Source: Rhodococcus sp. 06-235-1A
GTDB taxonomy: Bacteria > Actinomycetota > Actinomycetes > Mycobacteriales > Mycobacteriaceae
Direction: 5' to 3'
Length of the DNA: 64,000 nt
NCBI RefSeq assembly: GCF_002258785.1
Contig: NZ_NOYI01000021.1
Location: 124,001 to 188,000 of the forward strand
Position 1 is the stretch's first letter. Every line of letters begins with the position of its first letter. The position numbers were made by a program, and so were the translations under genes. Below are positions 33,515-43,799 of the stretch, in pieces. The notes below the pieces were generated by a model, which saw nothing but the letters and a program-made list of their open reading frames with translations, was not told the origin of the DNA and ran no database searches.

Positions 33515-34957
33515 TTAACCGGACGACGGCTCGAAATTGCCGTGAAATCCGTGCGGGATCCGTACCGGTAGGTGGATCGTTGCGACGAAATCCAACGTCG
33601 CGGCGTCGAGAAGCATCAAATCTGTGCGGTCGGTGCTCGCGTCGTACACCGGTCCCATGACGATGGCGTCGTCCTCGGGGCCGTCGGGTGTCCGCGGAAC
33701 GTGGACGAACTCGCCGGGCTCGGTACCGGCACCGAACTCTCGCGTCACGACCGATCCCGTGTGCATATCGTGTTTCAACAGAGCCGTGGGTACCTGCCCG
33801 CGATCGGCCGACTGGGTCGACGCGATCGTGTACCCGTACCGGTGACGACGGCCCTGCGCTCGCTCATCGATGCGAGGGAAGTCCTGTGAGCGGTCGTCGA
33901 GTCGCTCCGATCGAACTGTGCTGGTGCGGAAGTCGACGGTCCATCGATCGAGAGTCGGCGATGTGGGCAGAGGGTCGGAGTCGCCATCGAAAGCGCGCGG
34001 GTGGCGAGCCAGTTCCATGACGACTCCGTTCTCGCAGTCGTACGCATTGAGGGTGTGGTAGACGAAGCACGGTTCGACGTCGAATCGACGAATACCCCGT
34101 CCGTTGCGCTCGATGACCACCACCTGCGCGTTGTGCCCGTCGTTCCATCGATACGGCACACCGATGTCGGGTTGCGCCAGACCCGACCCCAGCATGAGGG
34201 CGCGAGAGACGGCGTCGGGTAGAGCGTGCCGCGACGCGACCCCCGTGAACATCGACGCCACCCTCTGCCCGAACCGAGAATGAGCCAAAGCGGACAGGTC
34301 GAGCACCACGGGTAGGTCGTACAGGACGATGTACTTCTCGGTAAGGGAGAAGTCGTGCATCATCGTGTTGGCTGGCATCGGAATCGTGCGAGAGGTACGT
34401 ACCCGTCCGTCGATACCGGTCACCGTGTACCGAATCGCGTTGCCCCACATGGGGTTGTAGGACACGGCGTGAAGTTCGCCCGTCAATGGATCTTTCTTGG
34501 GATGGCCGGTGTATCCGCCGCGCAGCGTTCCGTCGAAGTCCGATGGAGCCACAGTGTCGAGGTCATGAGCGAGTTCATAGGGCCGTGTTCCCATTTCGGC
34601 GACCGCAAGAGTCCGCCCGGCATGTTCGAGGATGTTGGTGTTGGACGCGAAATCCATTCCGCTCAGTCGTGGTCCGCGTCGGGGACGTTCACGGAGCGAT
34701 CGACTGACCGCGGCCGAGCGCACCCAGCGGTTGCGGTACCAGTGCGCGCGGCCGTCGGCAATACGAATTCCGTGCACCATCCCGGCCCCGGTGAACCACT
34801 GATAGCGAGCGTGATTCGGTTCGATGGGGTTGGGCCCGATGCGAAGGTAGCGACCATCGACGAAGTCGGGAATCTGCCCGGTGACGGGGAGGTCGGTGGC
34901 GGTCACCTCGGTTGTGACCGGGGCATAGTTTCCTTCGAGGAAGCGAGTGGAGTGCAT
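33515..34957 (-). CDS. Carotenoid cleavage oxygenase family protein, 480 aa
   Basis: A non-haem iron(II) enzyme that splits a carbon-carbon double bond of carotenoids, stilbenes or similar compounds. Seven-bladed propeller with the four iron His expected: candidates are in ELHAVSYNP, MMHDFSLTEKYIVLYD, VYHTLNAYD and the C-terminal IPHGFHGNF. DGRYLRIGPNP near residue 33 is the typical N-terminal motif. ATG at 34957 was chosen over the GTG at 34996. It is followed 9 bp later by a two-component system. Substrate is unknown; Rhodococci make carotenoids and degrade lignin compounds, so both are possible. Confidence 0.9.
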   Translation of the reverse strand: MHSTRFLEGNYAPVTTEVTATDLPVTGQIPDFVDGRYLRIGPNPIEPNHARYQWFTGAGMVHGIRIADGRAHWYRNRWVRSAAVSRSLRERPRRGPRLSGMDFASNTNILEHAGRTLAVAEMGTRPYELAHDLDTVAPSDFDGTLRGGYTGHPKKDPLTGELHAVSYNPMWGNAIRYTVTGIDGRVRTSRTIPMPANTMMHDFSLTEKYIVLYDLPVVLDLSALAHSRFGQRVASMFTGVASRHALPDAVSRALMLGSGLAQPDIGVPYRWNDGHNAQVVVIERNGRGIRRFDVEPCFVYHTLNAYDCENGVVMELARHPRAFDGDSDPLPTSPTLDRWTVDFRTSTVRSERLDDRSQDFPRIDERAQGRRHRYGYTIASTQSADRGQVPTALLKHDMHTGSVVTREFGAGTEPGEFVHVPRTPDGPEDDAIVMGPVYDASTDRTDLMLLDAATLDFVATIHLPVRIPHGFHGNFEPSSG

Positions 34958-35007
34958 GTATCGATACTCGACACTTGCGGACGGTTTCGCGTCCACCGAC
35001 CGGTGGA

Positions 35008-35057
35008 CCCTCGTGCGCGTTTTGCGTAGTCAGGAGTACGCAAAACGCGCACGAGGG
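35008..35057. repeat. Dispersed inverted repeat, copy 3 (21-bp arms, 8-nt loop)
   Basis: Arms 35008-35028 and 35037-35057, loop GTCAGGAG, same core as the other two copies. As at copy 2, GGGCGAAGCCC follows and reaches the TAG stop of htpG (35067-35065). It lies between htpG and the carotenoid-oxygenase gene, both leftward, and probably separates their transcripts. Confidence 0.88.
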
Positions 35058-35064
35058 CGAAGCC

Positions 35065-36990
35065 CTACACCGTGCGGGTCAACCTCTCGGCCAGCAGACG
35101 CGAGAACTTGGCCGGATCCTTCAGATCAGTACCCTCTGCGAGAAGTGCCGTCGCGTAGAGCAATTCGGCGGTCTCGGCGAGATGCGGATCGTCGCTGCGA
35201 TCCTCGCGGGCCTTCTTCAGTCCCGTCACCAGATCGTGGGTCGGGTTGAGTTCGAGAATGCGCTTGGAGGTCGGCACGAACTGTCCCGACGCCTTGTACA
35301 TCTTCTCGAGCTGCGGGGAGAAGCTGAACTCGTCGCCGACGACGCAGGCCGGTGATGTCGTCAGCCGCGTCGACAGGCGCACCTCCTTGACGTCCTCACC
35401 GAGGGTCTCGGTCAGCCACGTGAGCAGGTCCGCGAACTCCTTGTCCTGCTCTTCGCGCTTGGCCTCGGACTCCTTCTTCTCCTCTTCGGTGTCGAGGTCC
35501 ACCTCGCCCTTGGCGATGGACTGGAACGACTTTCCGTCGAATTCGGTGACGTTGCCGACCCACACCTCGTCGACCGAATCGGTGAGCAGCAGCACCTCGA
35601 GCCCGCGAGCCTTGAAGGCCTCCATGTGCGGCGAGCTCTCGATCTGCTGACGCGATTCGCCCGTCATGTAGTAGATCTGCTGCTGGCCGTCCTTCATCCG
35701 GTCCACGTACTCGGCGAGGGTGGTCACGCCCTCCTCGGAGTTCGTAGAGGCGAACGACGAAATGCCCAGCAGGGTTTCGCGGTTGTCACTGTCGGAGATC
35801 AGGCCCTCCTTGAGGACCGTGCCGAACTGCGACCACAGTGTCTTGTACTTGTCGGGCTGCTCGCTCTGCAGTTCCTTGACCGTCGAGAGCACCTTCTTGG
35901 TGAGGCGTCGACGGATCGCGCGGATCTGTCGGTCCTGCTGCAGGATCTCACGAGAGACGTTGAGCGAGAGGTCCGCTGCGTCGACGACGCCCTTGACGAA
36001 CCGCAGGTACTCGGGCAGCAGCTCTTGCGAGTCGTCCATGATGAACACGCGCTTGACGTACAGGTGCACGCCCGCCTTGCTCTCGCGCATGAAGAGGTCG
36101 AACGGCGCCTGCGACGGAATGAACAGCAGCGCTTGGTATTCGAATGTGCCCTCCGCCTTGAACGGAATGACCTCGAGCGGCTCGTCCCAGGCGTGGCTGA
36201 CGTGCTTGTAGAACTCCTTGTACTCCTCCTCGGACACCTCGTCCTTGGAGCGGGTCCACAGTGCCTTCTGCGAGTTGATCGTTTCCGTCTCGATCGTGAC
36301 CGTGTCCTCGCCGCCCTCTTCTTCGCTCTTGACGCGCTTCTCGACGTCGATGCGAATGGGCCAGGCGATGAAGTCGGAGTACTTCTTGACCAGTTCCTTG
36401 ATCTTGCGCTCGGACGCATAGTCGTGGAGGTGATCCTCCTCGTCGGCGGGCTTGAGAGCCAGCGTCACCGAGGAGCCCTGCGGGGCGTCGTCGACATCGG
36501 TGATCTCGTAGGTGCCCTCGCCGGTGGACTCCCACTTGGTGGCGGTGCTCTCGCCTGCCTTGCGGGTGAGCAGCGTGACCTTCTCGGCCACCATGAACGT
36601 GGAGTAGAAGCCGATGCCGAACTGGCCGATCAGCTCCTCGGAGGCCGCTGCGTCCTTGGCTTCCTTGAGCTTCTTGCGGACCTCGGCGGTGCCGGACTTG
36701 GCCAGCGTGCCGATCAGGTCGATGACCTCGGCGCGCGACATGCCGATGCCGTTGTCGCGGATGGTGAGGGTACGGGCCGCGGAGTCGATGTCGATCTCGA
36801 TGTGCAGATCCGAGACGTCGACGTCCAGGTCCTTGTTGCGGTACGACTCCAGGCGCAGCTTGTCCAGCGCGTCCGAGGAGTTGGAGATCAGTTCACGGAG
36901 AAAGCTGTCCTTGTTGGAGTAGATGGAGTGCACCATCAGATCCAGGAGCTGACGCGTCTCCGCCTGGAATTCGAGCTGTTCGGTACTCAA
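35065..36990 (-). CDS. htpG: Molecular chaperone HtpG (Hsp90 family), 641 aa
   Basis: ATP-dependent chaperone that remodels client proteins in the cytoplasm. The GHKL ATPase N-domain has FLRELISNSSDALDKLR (about 32-48), DNGIGMSRAEV, GTLAKSGT and GQFGIGFYS. The middle domain has EGTFEYQALLFIPSQAPFD, YVKRVFIMDD and LNVSREILQQDR, all hallmark motifs. The length is normal. The start is TTG at 36990 (reads STEQLEFQAETRQLL), preceded by AAGGGGAG; the frame extends to 37011 but with no homologous residues. No HAIR or CIRCE heat-shock operator was seen upstream. Confidence 0.96.
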   Translation of the reverse strand: MSTEQLEFQAETRQLLDLMVHSIYSNKDSFLRELISNSSDALDKLRLESYRNKDLDVDVSDLHIEIDIDSAARTLTIRDNGIGMSRAEVIDLIGTLAKSGTAEVRKKLKEAKDAAASEELIGQFGIGFYSTFMVAEKVTLLTRKAGESTATKWESTGEGTYEITDVDDAPQGSSVTLALKPADEEDHLHDYASERKIKELVKKYSDFIAWPIRIDVEKRVKSEEEGGEDTVTIETETINSQKALWTRSKDEVSEEEYKEFYKHVSHAWDEPLEVIPFKAEGTFEYQALLFIPSQAPFDLFMRESKAGVHLYVKRVFIMDDSQELLPEYLRFVKGVVDAADLSLNVSREILQQDRQIRAIRRRLTKKVLSTVKELQSEQPDKYKTLWSQFGTVLKEGLISDSDNRETLLGISSFASTNSEEGVTTLAEYVDRMKDGQQQIYYMTGESRQQIESSPHMEAFKARGLEVLLLTDSVDEVWVGNVTEFDGKSFQSIAKGEVDLDTEEEKKESEAKREEQDKEFADLLTWLTETLGEDVKEVRLSTRLTTSPACVVGDEFSFSPQLEKMYKASGQFVPTSKRILELNPTHDLVTGLKKAREDRSDDPHLAETAELLYATALLAEGTDLKDPAKFSRLLAERLTRTV

Positions 36991-37075
36991 TGTCTCCCCT
37001 TCTAGCAGCAAAACCGACGCGAATATTCTACGGCAAGGTTACGGGTGAGCTGCGGAGACGTCGGCGCCGCCTACT

Positions 37076-38200
37076 GTGGTGGCCGTGACGAAGACGAAGT
37101 TCGTACTGGGAGCAACGGCAGCACTGAGCGGGGCATGGTTGGCGCGTGCGCTGTGGGGTCTGCCGTCGGCCATCGGTGCCAGGCGCGCACACATCACCCC
37201 CTACGCCGCCGGATCGCCGCGATACCGCGATCGCCGGTTCCACAACTCCGACCCCAGTTCCAGCTACGTACCGGGCCGCGGCGACAAGGGCGAGAAGAAC
37301 ATGTTCGTCTCACTCGTCACCGAACGCGGCAAGGGCAGGCCACAGCGCCCGATTCCGCTGGCCCCGCCGATCGCTCCCGTGGATGCGGGTGAGCTTGCGG
37401 TCACCTGGTACGGCCACTCGAGCGTGCTCATCGAGGTCGACGGCTATCGCGTTCTCGCCGATCCGGTATGGAGCAATCGCGTGTCCCCGTCCTCGGTGGT
37501 GGGGCCCGCGCGGCTGCATCCGACACCGGTGGCCCTGACCGACCTGCCGCAGGTCGACGCCATAGTGATCTCCCACGATCACTACGACCACCTCGACAAG
37601 ACGACGGTGCAGAAGCTGGCGAGCACGCAGTCCGCACCGTTCGTCGTGCCGTTGGGTATCGGCGCTCACCTGCGCAAGTGGCGGGTGCCCGAGGCGCGCA
37701 TCATCGAGCTGGATTGGGATGAGCAGACGAACCTCGGTGGCCTGACCGTCACGTGCACAGAGGCTCGGCACTTCTCCGGCCGCGGTCTGACCCGGGACTC
37801 GACGCAGTGGGCGTCCTGGGCCTTCGCCGGTCCGGTTCGACGCGTCTTCTTCGGCGGCGACACCGGCTACACACCGAAGTTCGCCGAGATCGGCAGCAAC
37901 TACGGCCCCTTCGATCTGACCCTTCTGCCCGTCGGGGCCTACGACGTGCGGTGGCCGGACATTCACATGAACCCCGAGGAAGCGGTCACGGCGCACGTCG
38001 ATCTGACGGCGTCGGGCATCTTCGTGCCGATTCATTGGGCGACGTTCAATCTGGCTTTCCACCCGTGGTCCGAGCCGATCGTGCGGCTGCACGCCGCCGC
38101 ACAGGACGTCGGAGTGCAGGTGGCGGTGCCGATGCCGGGGCAACGAATAGACGGCACGCGAACGGTGCACGACGATCGTTGGTGGTCTCGGCTGGGCTGA
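37076..38200 (+). CDS. Metallo-beta-lactamase-fold hydrolase (Rv0906/NAPE-PLD-like), 374 aa
   Basis: A metal-dependent hydrolase. An N-terminal hydrophobic stretch (FVLGATAALSGAWLARALWG) may anchor it to the membrane. The binuclear metal motif is SHDHYDHLD (about 164-172). Other ligands are likely H in EARHFSGRG (about 227), D in FFGGDTGY (about 260) and H in IHWATFNL near 320. The layout matches UlaG/NAPE-PLD-like lactonase or phospholipase proteins, and the position before ctpE matches Rv0906 in M. tuberculosis. The start is uncertain among GTGs at 37076, 37079 and 37085. Substrate unknown. Confidence 0.88.
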   Translation: MVAVTKTKFVLGATAALSGAWLARALWGLPSAIGARRAHITPYAAGSPRYRDRRFHNSDPSSSYVPGRGDKGEKNMFVSLVTERGKGRPQRPIPLAPPIAPVDAGELAVTWYGHSSVLIEVDGYRVLADPVWSNRVSPSSVVGPARLHPTPVALTDLPQVDAIVISHDHYDHLDKTTVQKLASTQSAPFVVPLGIGAHLRKWRVPEARIIELDWDEQTNLGGLTVTCTEARHFSGRGLTRDSTQWASWAFAGPVRRVFFGGDTGYTPKFAEIGSNYGPFDLTLLPVGAYDVRWPDIHMNPEEAVTAHVDLTASGIFVPIHWATFNLAFHPWSEPIVRLHAAAQDVGVQVAVPMPGQRIDGTRTVHDDRWWSRLG

Positions 38201-38223
38201 GCGATCGCTACTAAGCTGCACGC

Positions 38224-40623
38224 ATGTCTATCGACGCCGATGCGCAGCGGGATACCGGGCTGACCGAGGCGGAAGTTGCCAGGCTGAAGGCCGAGGGAAA
38301 GTCGAACGACGTTCCGGCCCGGGCTTCTCGGTCGGTTCGCGACATCGTCCGCGGCAATGTGTTCACCCGCATCAACGCCATTCTCGGTGTGTTGTTGATC
38401 ATCGTGCTCTCGACGGGTTCGGTGATCGACGGCATGTTCGGGCTGTTGATCGTCGCGAACAGTGGCATCGGCATCGTGCAGGAGATTCGCGCCAAGCGCA
38501 CCCTGGATCGGTTGGCGATCGTCGGGCAGAACAAGCCCCAGGTGCGACGCGACGGCGTCTCGAAGCAGATCCCGCCCGACGAGGTGGTACTCGGTGAAAT
38601 CGTCGAACTGGGCCCCGGTGACCAGATAGTCGTAGACGGCGAGGTGATCGAGACCGCGAGCCTCGAGATCGACGAGTCGTTGCTCACCGGTGAAGCCGAC
38701 ACGGTGCACAAACTCGAGGCAGCGCAGGTGCTTTCGGGAAGTTTCGTCGTCTCGGGTAGCGGCGCGTATCGCGCGACGAAAGTCGGTCGCGACGCCTACG
38801 CTGCCAAGCTCGCGGAGGAAGCAAGCAAGTTCACCCTGGTCAAGTCCGAATTGCGCAGCGGCATCGACAAGATCCTCAAATTCATCACGTACCTGATGAT
38901 TCCGGCCGGTGCGCTGATCATCTACAACCAATTGTTCTCCAGCGGTCAGGCTTTGCGGCCCGCCCTCAACGGCATGGTCGCCGCGCTCGTCCCGATGGTC
39001 CCCGAGGGCCTGGTGCTGATGACGTCGATCGCCTTCGCGGTGGGCGTCATCAGGCTCGGCCAACGACAATGCCTGGTGCAGGAACTGCCCGCGATCGAAG
39101 GACTCGCCCGCGTCGACGTGGTGTGCGCCGACAAGACCGGCACGCTCACCGAGAACGGTATGCGGCTGTCCGAGTTGGTGCTGATCGACGAGGACGATTC
39201 CGATTCCGCCACAGCGGCTCTGGCGTCGCTGGCGCACGACGATCCGCGGCCCAATGCCAGTGTGCAGGCCGTGGGCGAAGCGTATCCCGACGCACCGGGG
39301 TGGACGCAGACGGCCGTGGCCCCGTTCTCCTCGGCGAAGAAGTGGAGCGGACTGTCCTACGGCGAGCACGGAAACTGGCTCCTCGGTGCGCCGGACGTAT
39401 TGCTCGACACCTCCTCCGACATCGCCCGTCGTGCCGAGGACGCCGGTTCCCACGGCCTGCGGGTGTTGCTGCTCGCCAGCTCCGACGCTGCCGTCGACGA
39501 CGCGAATGCGCCCGGCGTCGTCACCCCGCGAGCGCTGGTGATTCTCGAGCAGAAGGTACGCGAGGACGCCCGAGAGACGTTGGACTACTTCGCAAGTCAG
39601 CACGTACAGGTGAAAGTGATCTCCGGCGACAATGCCGTCTCCGTCGGTGCGGTCGCCGGATCGCTCGGCCTACCCGGCGGCGACGCCCCGATCGACGCGC
39701 GAGAGCTGCCCGAGGACTCCGAGAAGCTGGCCGACACCCTGGCGCACTCCACCACCTTCGGCCGCGTCCGGCCCGATCAGAAGCGAGCGATGGTGGGCGC
39801 GTTGCAATCTCGCGGCCACACGGTCGCGATGACCGGCGACGGCGTCAACGATGTGCTCGCGCTCAAGGACGCCGACATCGGCGTCTCGATGGGTTCGGGA
39901 AGTGCAGCCACCCGAGCCGTCGCGCAGATCGTGTTGTTGGACAACAAGTTCGCCACGCTGCCGTACGTCGTGGGGGAGGGGCGACGCGTCATCGGCAACA
40001 TCGAACGTGTCTCCAATCTGTTCCTCACCAAGACGGTGTACTCGGTACTGCTGGCGTTCCTCATCGGGCTCTCGGGCGTGCTCTCGCAGATCTTCCACTT
40101 CGAGCCGATTCCGTATCCCTTCCTCCCGCGGCACGTGACGATCGCTGCCTGGTTCACCATCGGCATCCCGGCCTTCGTGCTCTCGCTCGCGCCCAACAAC
40201 GAGCGGGCGCGCAGTGGATTCGTCTCGCGGGTGATGCGGCTGGCCGTCCCGTCCGGATTGATAGTCGGCTCGTGCACGTTCGTCTCCTACCTACTGGTCT
40301 ATGCCGGCCCGAACGCGACCGAGACCCAGGTGACGCAGGCCAGTACCACCGCGCTGATCACCCTGATCATGATCGCGCTGTGGGTGTTGGCCGTCGTCGC
40401 GCGGCCCTACAACTGGTGGAAGATCGTGCTGCTCGGCGGGTCGGTCGGTGGCTACCTGCTGCTGTTCGCGATCCCGTTCTGTCGCACCTTCTTCAAACTC
40501 GATCCGTCCAATGTGGGAGCCACCACCAGTGCTCTGATCATCGGCGGTATCGGAATCGCGCTCGTCGAGGTTGCCCATCGATTCGGATCGGCGCTGCGCA
40601 ATCGAAAAGCGTTACGCAATTGA
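38224..40623 (+). CDS. ctpE: P-type cation ATPase CtpE, 799 aa
   Basis: An ATP-driven cation pump in the plasma membrane; the M. tuberculosis orthologue CtpE (Rv0908, 797 aa) has been implicated in calcium uptake. Order: two helices near 45-80, actuator loop with LLTGEAD (about 156-162), two helices, the [12 protein letters not shown] ion-site helix, the phosphorylation motif [10 protein letters not shown] at about 303-312, nucleotide domain, [17 protein letters not shown] hinge (about 538-554), then six C-terminal helices. The MVPEGL motif and lack of N-terminal metal-binding domains place it outside the heavy-metal group. It is followed 73 bp later by an Rv0909-like gene as in M. tuberculosis. 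Confidence 0.94.
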   Translation: MSIDADAQRDTGLTEAEVARLKAEGKSNDVPARASRSVRDIVRGNVFTRINAILGVLLIIVLSTGSVIDGMFGLLIVANSGIGIVQEIRAKRTLDRLAIVGQNKPQVRRDGVSKQIPPDEVVLGEIVELGPGDQIVVDGEVIETASLEIDESLLTGEADTVHKLEAAQVLSGSFVVSGSGAYRATKVGRDAYAAKLAEEASKFTLVKSELRSGIDKILKFITYLMIPAGALIIYNQLFSSGQALRPALNGMVAALVPMVPEGLVLMTSIAFAVGVIRLGQRQCLVQELPAIEGLARVDVVCADKTGTLTENGMRLSELVLIDEDDSDSATAALASLAHDDPRPNASVQAVGEAYPDAPGWTQTAVAPFSSAKKWSGLSYGEHGNWLLGAPDVLLDTSSDIARRAEDAGSHGLRVLLLASSDAAVDDANAPGVVTPRALVILEQKVREDARETLDYFASQHVQVKVISGDNAVSVGAVAGSLGLPGGDAPIDARELPEDSEKLADTLAHSTTFGRVRPDQKRAMVGALQSRGHTVAMTGDGVNDVLALKDADIGVSMGSGSAATRAVAQIVLLDNKFATLPYVVGEGRRVIGNIERVSNLFLTKTVYSVLLAFLIGLSGVLSQIFHFEPIPYPFLPRHVTIAAWFTIGIPAFVLSLAPNNERARSGFVSRVMRLAVPSGLIVGSCTFVSYLLVYAGPNATETQVTQASTTALITLIMIALWVLAVVARPYNWWKIVLLGGSVGGYLLLFAIPFCRTFFKLDPSNVGATTSALIIGGIGIALVEVAHRFGSALRNRKALRN

Positions 40624-40696
40624 ACAGCACTACGCAACAGGCAGTACAAAACGTAAGCTGCCAGGTGTTCGATCACTCTAGCGACAGGAGAGAGTC

Positions 40697-40885
40697 ATGG
40701 GCTTCGCAGACAATCTGAAGGGCATCGTCGACAAGGGCAAGGACCTTGCGGCCGAGAACTCCGACAAGATCGACGACGTCGTGGAGAAGGCGGGGGACTT
40801 CATCGACAACAAGACCGGCGGCAAGTACTCCGATCAGATCGACAAGGTCCAGGAAGCAGCCAAGAAGGCGATTCCGGACAAGTAG
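40697..40885 (+). CDS. Rv0909/MT0933-family antitoxin-like protein, 62 aa
   Basis: A small, highly charged helical protein (GFADNLKGIVDKGKDLAAENSD..., ending AAKKAIPDK). It matches the MT0933 antitoxin family, whose M. tuberculosis member Rv0909 is annotated as antitoxin to the adjacent SRPBCC protein Rv0910. Here the Rv0910-like gene is 9.2 kb downstream at 50101, not adjacent. ATG 40697 has AGGAGAGAG upstream. With its Lys/Asp/Glu-rich repeated pattern it could also be a CsbD-like stress protein. Family assignment is good, antitoxin function is unproven. Confidence 0.85.
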   Translation: MGFADNLKGIVDKGKDLAAENSDKIDDVVEKAGDFIDNKTGGKYSDQIDKVQEAAKKAIPDK

Positions 40886-40953
40886 GACCCGTTCACGACT
40901 CGTCACGGCCGTCGGTCGCACCATAGAGTGCGGCTGGCGGCACAATCGTCGGT

Positions 40954-42582
40954 GTGGACGGACCGATTCTTCTTCTCGTAGTCATATTCGCGATCGCGGT
41001 CGCCGGTTTCGCCGAGCGCCTGGACCTCCAGGTGCCCCTCGTGCTCGTCACCGTCGGATCCATCGCGTCGTTCGTTCCCGGAGTGCCGCATGTCAGTCTC
41101 TCGCCGCAGCTGATCCTCGGCGTGGTGCTTCCGCCGCTGCTCTACTCCGCTGCGTTGGATTTCTCGTTCGTCACCTTTCGGCGAAACCTCGGCCAGATCC
41201 TCCGGCTCGGACTGGTCATGGTGATCGTGACGACGATTGCCGTCGGCTGGTTCGCGAATCTGCTGGTCCCGGAACTGACGCTCGGCGCAGCCCTGGTCCT
41301 CGGCGCTGTCGTGGCCCCACCCGATGCGGTGTCCGCGGTCGCCGTCGGACGCAAGCTCGGCTTGCCCGCGAGGATGATGGCAATCCTCACCGGGGAGAGC
41401 CTGGTGAACGACGCGGCCGCGCTGACCCTGTTCACCCTGGCCGTCGCGTCGGTGACGGGCAGTCGGATCGAATTGGGTTCACCGATACTGTTCTTCGTCT
41501 ACGAGATCGTCGGCGGTGTTCTGGTCGGATTGGTCCTGGCTCGCATCGTGCGATTCGTGCGCAATCGCATCGCCGATTCTGCGCTGGAAACCGTGCTGGG
41601 GCTGGTGTTGCCGTTCACCGCGTATCTGGCGGCCGAGGAAATTCACGCGTCCGGCGTTCTCGCCGTCGTCACCGCAGGCTTCGTGCTCGGACGCGTCACC
41701 GCCGACGTCTCGGTCTCCACGCGGGTCCAGGAACGGCAGGTGTGGCCGACTCTGGACCTTCTGCTCGAAGCATTCGTGTTCGCCTACATGGGTCTACAGC
41801 TGAAGTTCGTCATTCAGGAAGTCCAGCGCGAGGGGCTGCCGGTCCATCACGTGTTCGCGTACGCGGTGCTGGTGCTCGTGGTGGTCATGGTGGTCCGCCC
41901 AGCGTGGATCTTCGCTAACTCCGGGCGAAACATTGTGCTCCGCAGGCTGTTCAGGCGACCAGCGCCCAGCGAGGCCGGACTGACGTGGCAGCAGAACATG
42001 GTGCTCTCGTGGGCGGGAATGCGCGGGGTGGTGACGCTCGCGGCGGCCGCCGGTGTGCCGTTGACCACGGTGCTGGGTGACGAATTCCCCGGCCGCGCAG
42101 TGATTCAGGCGGTCGCGTTCGTCGTTGCGGTCGGGACGTTGCTGTTGCAGGGTCTGACGCTTCCGCTGCTCATCCGTCGACTCGACGTCGCAGATCCACT
42201 CGAGCAGCAGCGCAACGACAATCAGCGTCTGCTCTCGCAGGCCATTGCCCGCACGGCTGCCGAGGACTATCTTCAGCGAGCGGCGAAGGAGGGCATCGCC
42301 GGGGTGGACCGGGAGCGAGTGACCGAAGTGATCGAGCGTGTTCGCCGCTCGGTTCGTGCTCGATTGGATGCCGACGAGACCGAGGATCGCGAGAAGCGAA
42401 TTGCCGCGGCAGGAGCGTTGTTCGATTCGTTGCGACACAACGTCCTGGTCGCGCAGCGGGCGGCACTCATCGCGGCCCGCGACTCGGGGGAGTTGGAGGA
42501 CGAGGCATTGCGGGCAGTGTTGAATGGCTTGGACGTGGAAGAAATTGCGGCGGAGGCTCGCATCGAACGCCGCGCGACGTAG
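40954..42582 (+). CDS. CPA1-family Na+/H+ antiporter, 542 aa
   Basis: Exchanges sodium (or potassium) for protons across the membrane. About 12 helices in the first 410 residues, with the ion-binding ND-type motif in TGESLVNDAAALTLF (about 147-161) and GAVVAPPDAVSAVAV in helix 4. A conserved WAGMRGVVTLAAA motif lies near 352-364. The last 130 residues form a charged helical cytoplasmic tail that could be regulatory. GTG at 40954 is used. It stands 68 bp after the Rv0909-like gene on the same strand. Confidence 0.93.
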   Translation: MDGPILLLVVIFAIAVAGFAERLDLQVPLVLVTVGSIASFVPGVPHVSLSPQLILGVVLPPLLYSAALDFSFVTFRRNLGQILRLGLVMVIVTTIAVGWFANLLVPELTLGAALVLGAVVAPPDAVSAVAVGRKLGLPARMMAILTGESLVNDAAALTLFTLAVASVTGSRIELGSPILFFVYEIVGGVLVGLVLARIVRFVRNRIADSALETVLGLVLPFTAYLAAEEIHASGVLAVVTAGFVLGRVTADVSVSTRVQERQVWPTLDLLLEAFVFAYMGLQLKFVIQEVQREGLPVHHVFAYAVLVLVVVMVVRPAWIFANSGRNIVLRRLFRRPAPSEAGLTWQQNMVLSWAGMRGVVTLAAAAGVPLTTVLGDEFPGRAVIQAVAFVVAVGTLLLQGLTLPLLIRRLDVADPLEQQRNDNQRLLSQAIARTAAEDYLQRAAKEGIAGVDRERVTEVIERVRRSVRARLDADETEDREKRIAAAGALFDSLRHNVLVAQRAALIAARDSGELEDEALRAVLNGLDVEEIAAEARIERRAT

Positions 42583-42611
42583 ACGACGAACAATGTAGGA
42601 GCGCAGAGACA

Positions 42612-43799
42612 GTGAGGTCGACCGGCTCGGTGGTCGCCGCGGTACTGGTGCTCGCCCTTGCCGCGTGCGGTACTCCCGCAGTCGATCCTGTCGACCACGG
42701 CTCCACAAGCACCGAGGCCTCGGCACCCGAAGGCTCGGAACGTGGCGCGATCGTGTCGTCGATGCTGCTCGGCCAGGTCGATATCGGTGTCGCCTACCTC
42801 GGGGGGACGGCCACCAAGATCGTCTACCGCACCACCGACGGGGTCACCGGGGGCGGTACGGAAGCGTCGGGAACGGTGTTCGTGCCCAAGGGTTCTGCGC
42901 CTCCCGGGGGTTGGCCCATCGTCTCGGTCGGGCACGGCACAACCGGTGTCACCGACGAGTGCGCACCCTCGCTCTACCCGAACCTGTTGGGCAGTATCGG
43001 ATTGGTGACGCCTTTCCTCGAGCGCGGCACCGTGGTGGTGGTGACCGACTATCAGGGGCTCGGAACGCCGGGAGATCCCGCCTACCTCGACCGGGACGCC
43101 GCAGCCTACGACGTCATCGACGCCGTGCGTGCTGCCCGCAACGTGGTTCCGGACGTCGGCACCAGGTGGGGTGCGGTGGGCACTTCGCAAGGTGGGCAAG
43201 CAGTCTGGGCCGCTGCAGAGCACGATGCCGATTACGGCGACGGACTGCAATTGGTCGGTGTAGCAGCGCTGTCGCCCACCGCAGATCTGACTCGATTCTT
43301 CGCACCCGAGACCGAGCAGACCGTGCCGCGTCAACTACTGGTTCCGTATCTCTACGAGGGTCTGCGCGCTGTGGATCCCAGTGCCGACCGCGCCGACTAC
43401 ATCCGCGGCACGTTCGCGGACAACGTGACTGCACTGACGGCGTGCAGCGATCTGCTCGGTTTCTCCAAGGCCGACGCCGGTGCCGTACTCGATCCGGCCG
43501 ACGCCCTCCCGGCCACCGAGGAGGCAGCGAATCGGATGACGGACTGGCTCGAATCGGTGGCGCTGCCCACGTCCCGCACCGAGGTTCCGCTGTTCGTGCT
43601 GGTCGGTGAGCGTGACGATCTGATCGATCCGCAGTGGACGCGTGCTGCCGTTGCGAGAGCGTGCGCGCTGGGTGACGACGTCGAGTTTCGCTCCGAACCG
43701 CAGCAGGGCCATGCAGAGTTGGCGGCCAATGCGATCGGCGTGGACTGGCTCGTCGAACGTTTCCTGAACACGCCTTCCTCGAGCACGTGCGTCCGATGA
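42612..43799 (+). CDS. Lipase-like secreted lipoprotein (LIP/secretory lipase family), 395 aa
   Basis: Exported serine hydrolase. A lipoprotein signal peptide ends in LALAAC with the acylated Cys at residue 19. The alpha/beta hydrolase of the secretory lipase (LIP) family follows: SVGHGTTGVTDECAPSLYP, VTDYQGLGTPG, nucleophile in GTSQGGQAVW (about 195), acid in VGERDDLIDP (about 341) and catalytic His in QQGHAELAAN (about 367). Members act on lipids or esters at the cell surface. The stop overlaps the ATG of the LytS-type kinase gene, so lipase and kinase are translationally coupled. Start is GTG 42612; 29 bp after the antiporter. Confidence 0.88.
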   Translation: MRSTGSVVAAVLVLALAACGTPAVDPVDHGSTSTEASAPEGSERGAIVSSMLLGQVDIGVAYLGGTATKIVYRTTDGVTGGGTEASGTVFVPKGSAPPGGWPIVSVGHGTTGVTDECAPSLYPNLLGSIGLVTPFLERGTVVVVTDYQGLGTPGDPAYLDRDAAAYDVIDAVRAARNVVPDVGTRWGAVGTSQGGQAVWAAAEHDADYGDGLQLVGVAALSPTADLTRFFAPETEQTVPRQLLVPYLYEGLRAVDPSADRADYIRGTFADNVTALTACSDLLGFSKADAGAVLDPADALPATEEAANRMTDWLESVALPTSRTEVPLFVLVGERDDLIDPQWTRAAVARACALGDDVEFRSEPQQGHAELAANAIGVDWLVERFLNTPSSSTCVR

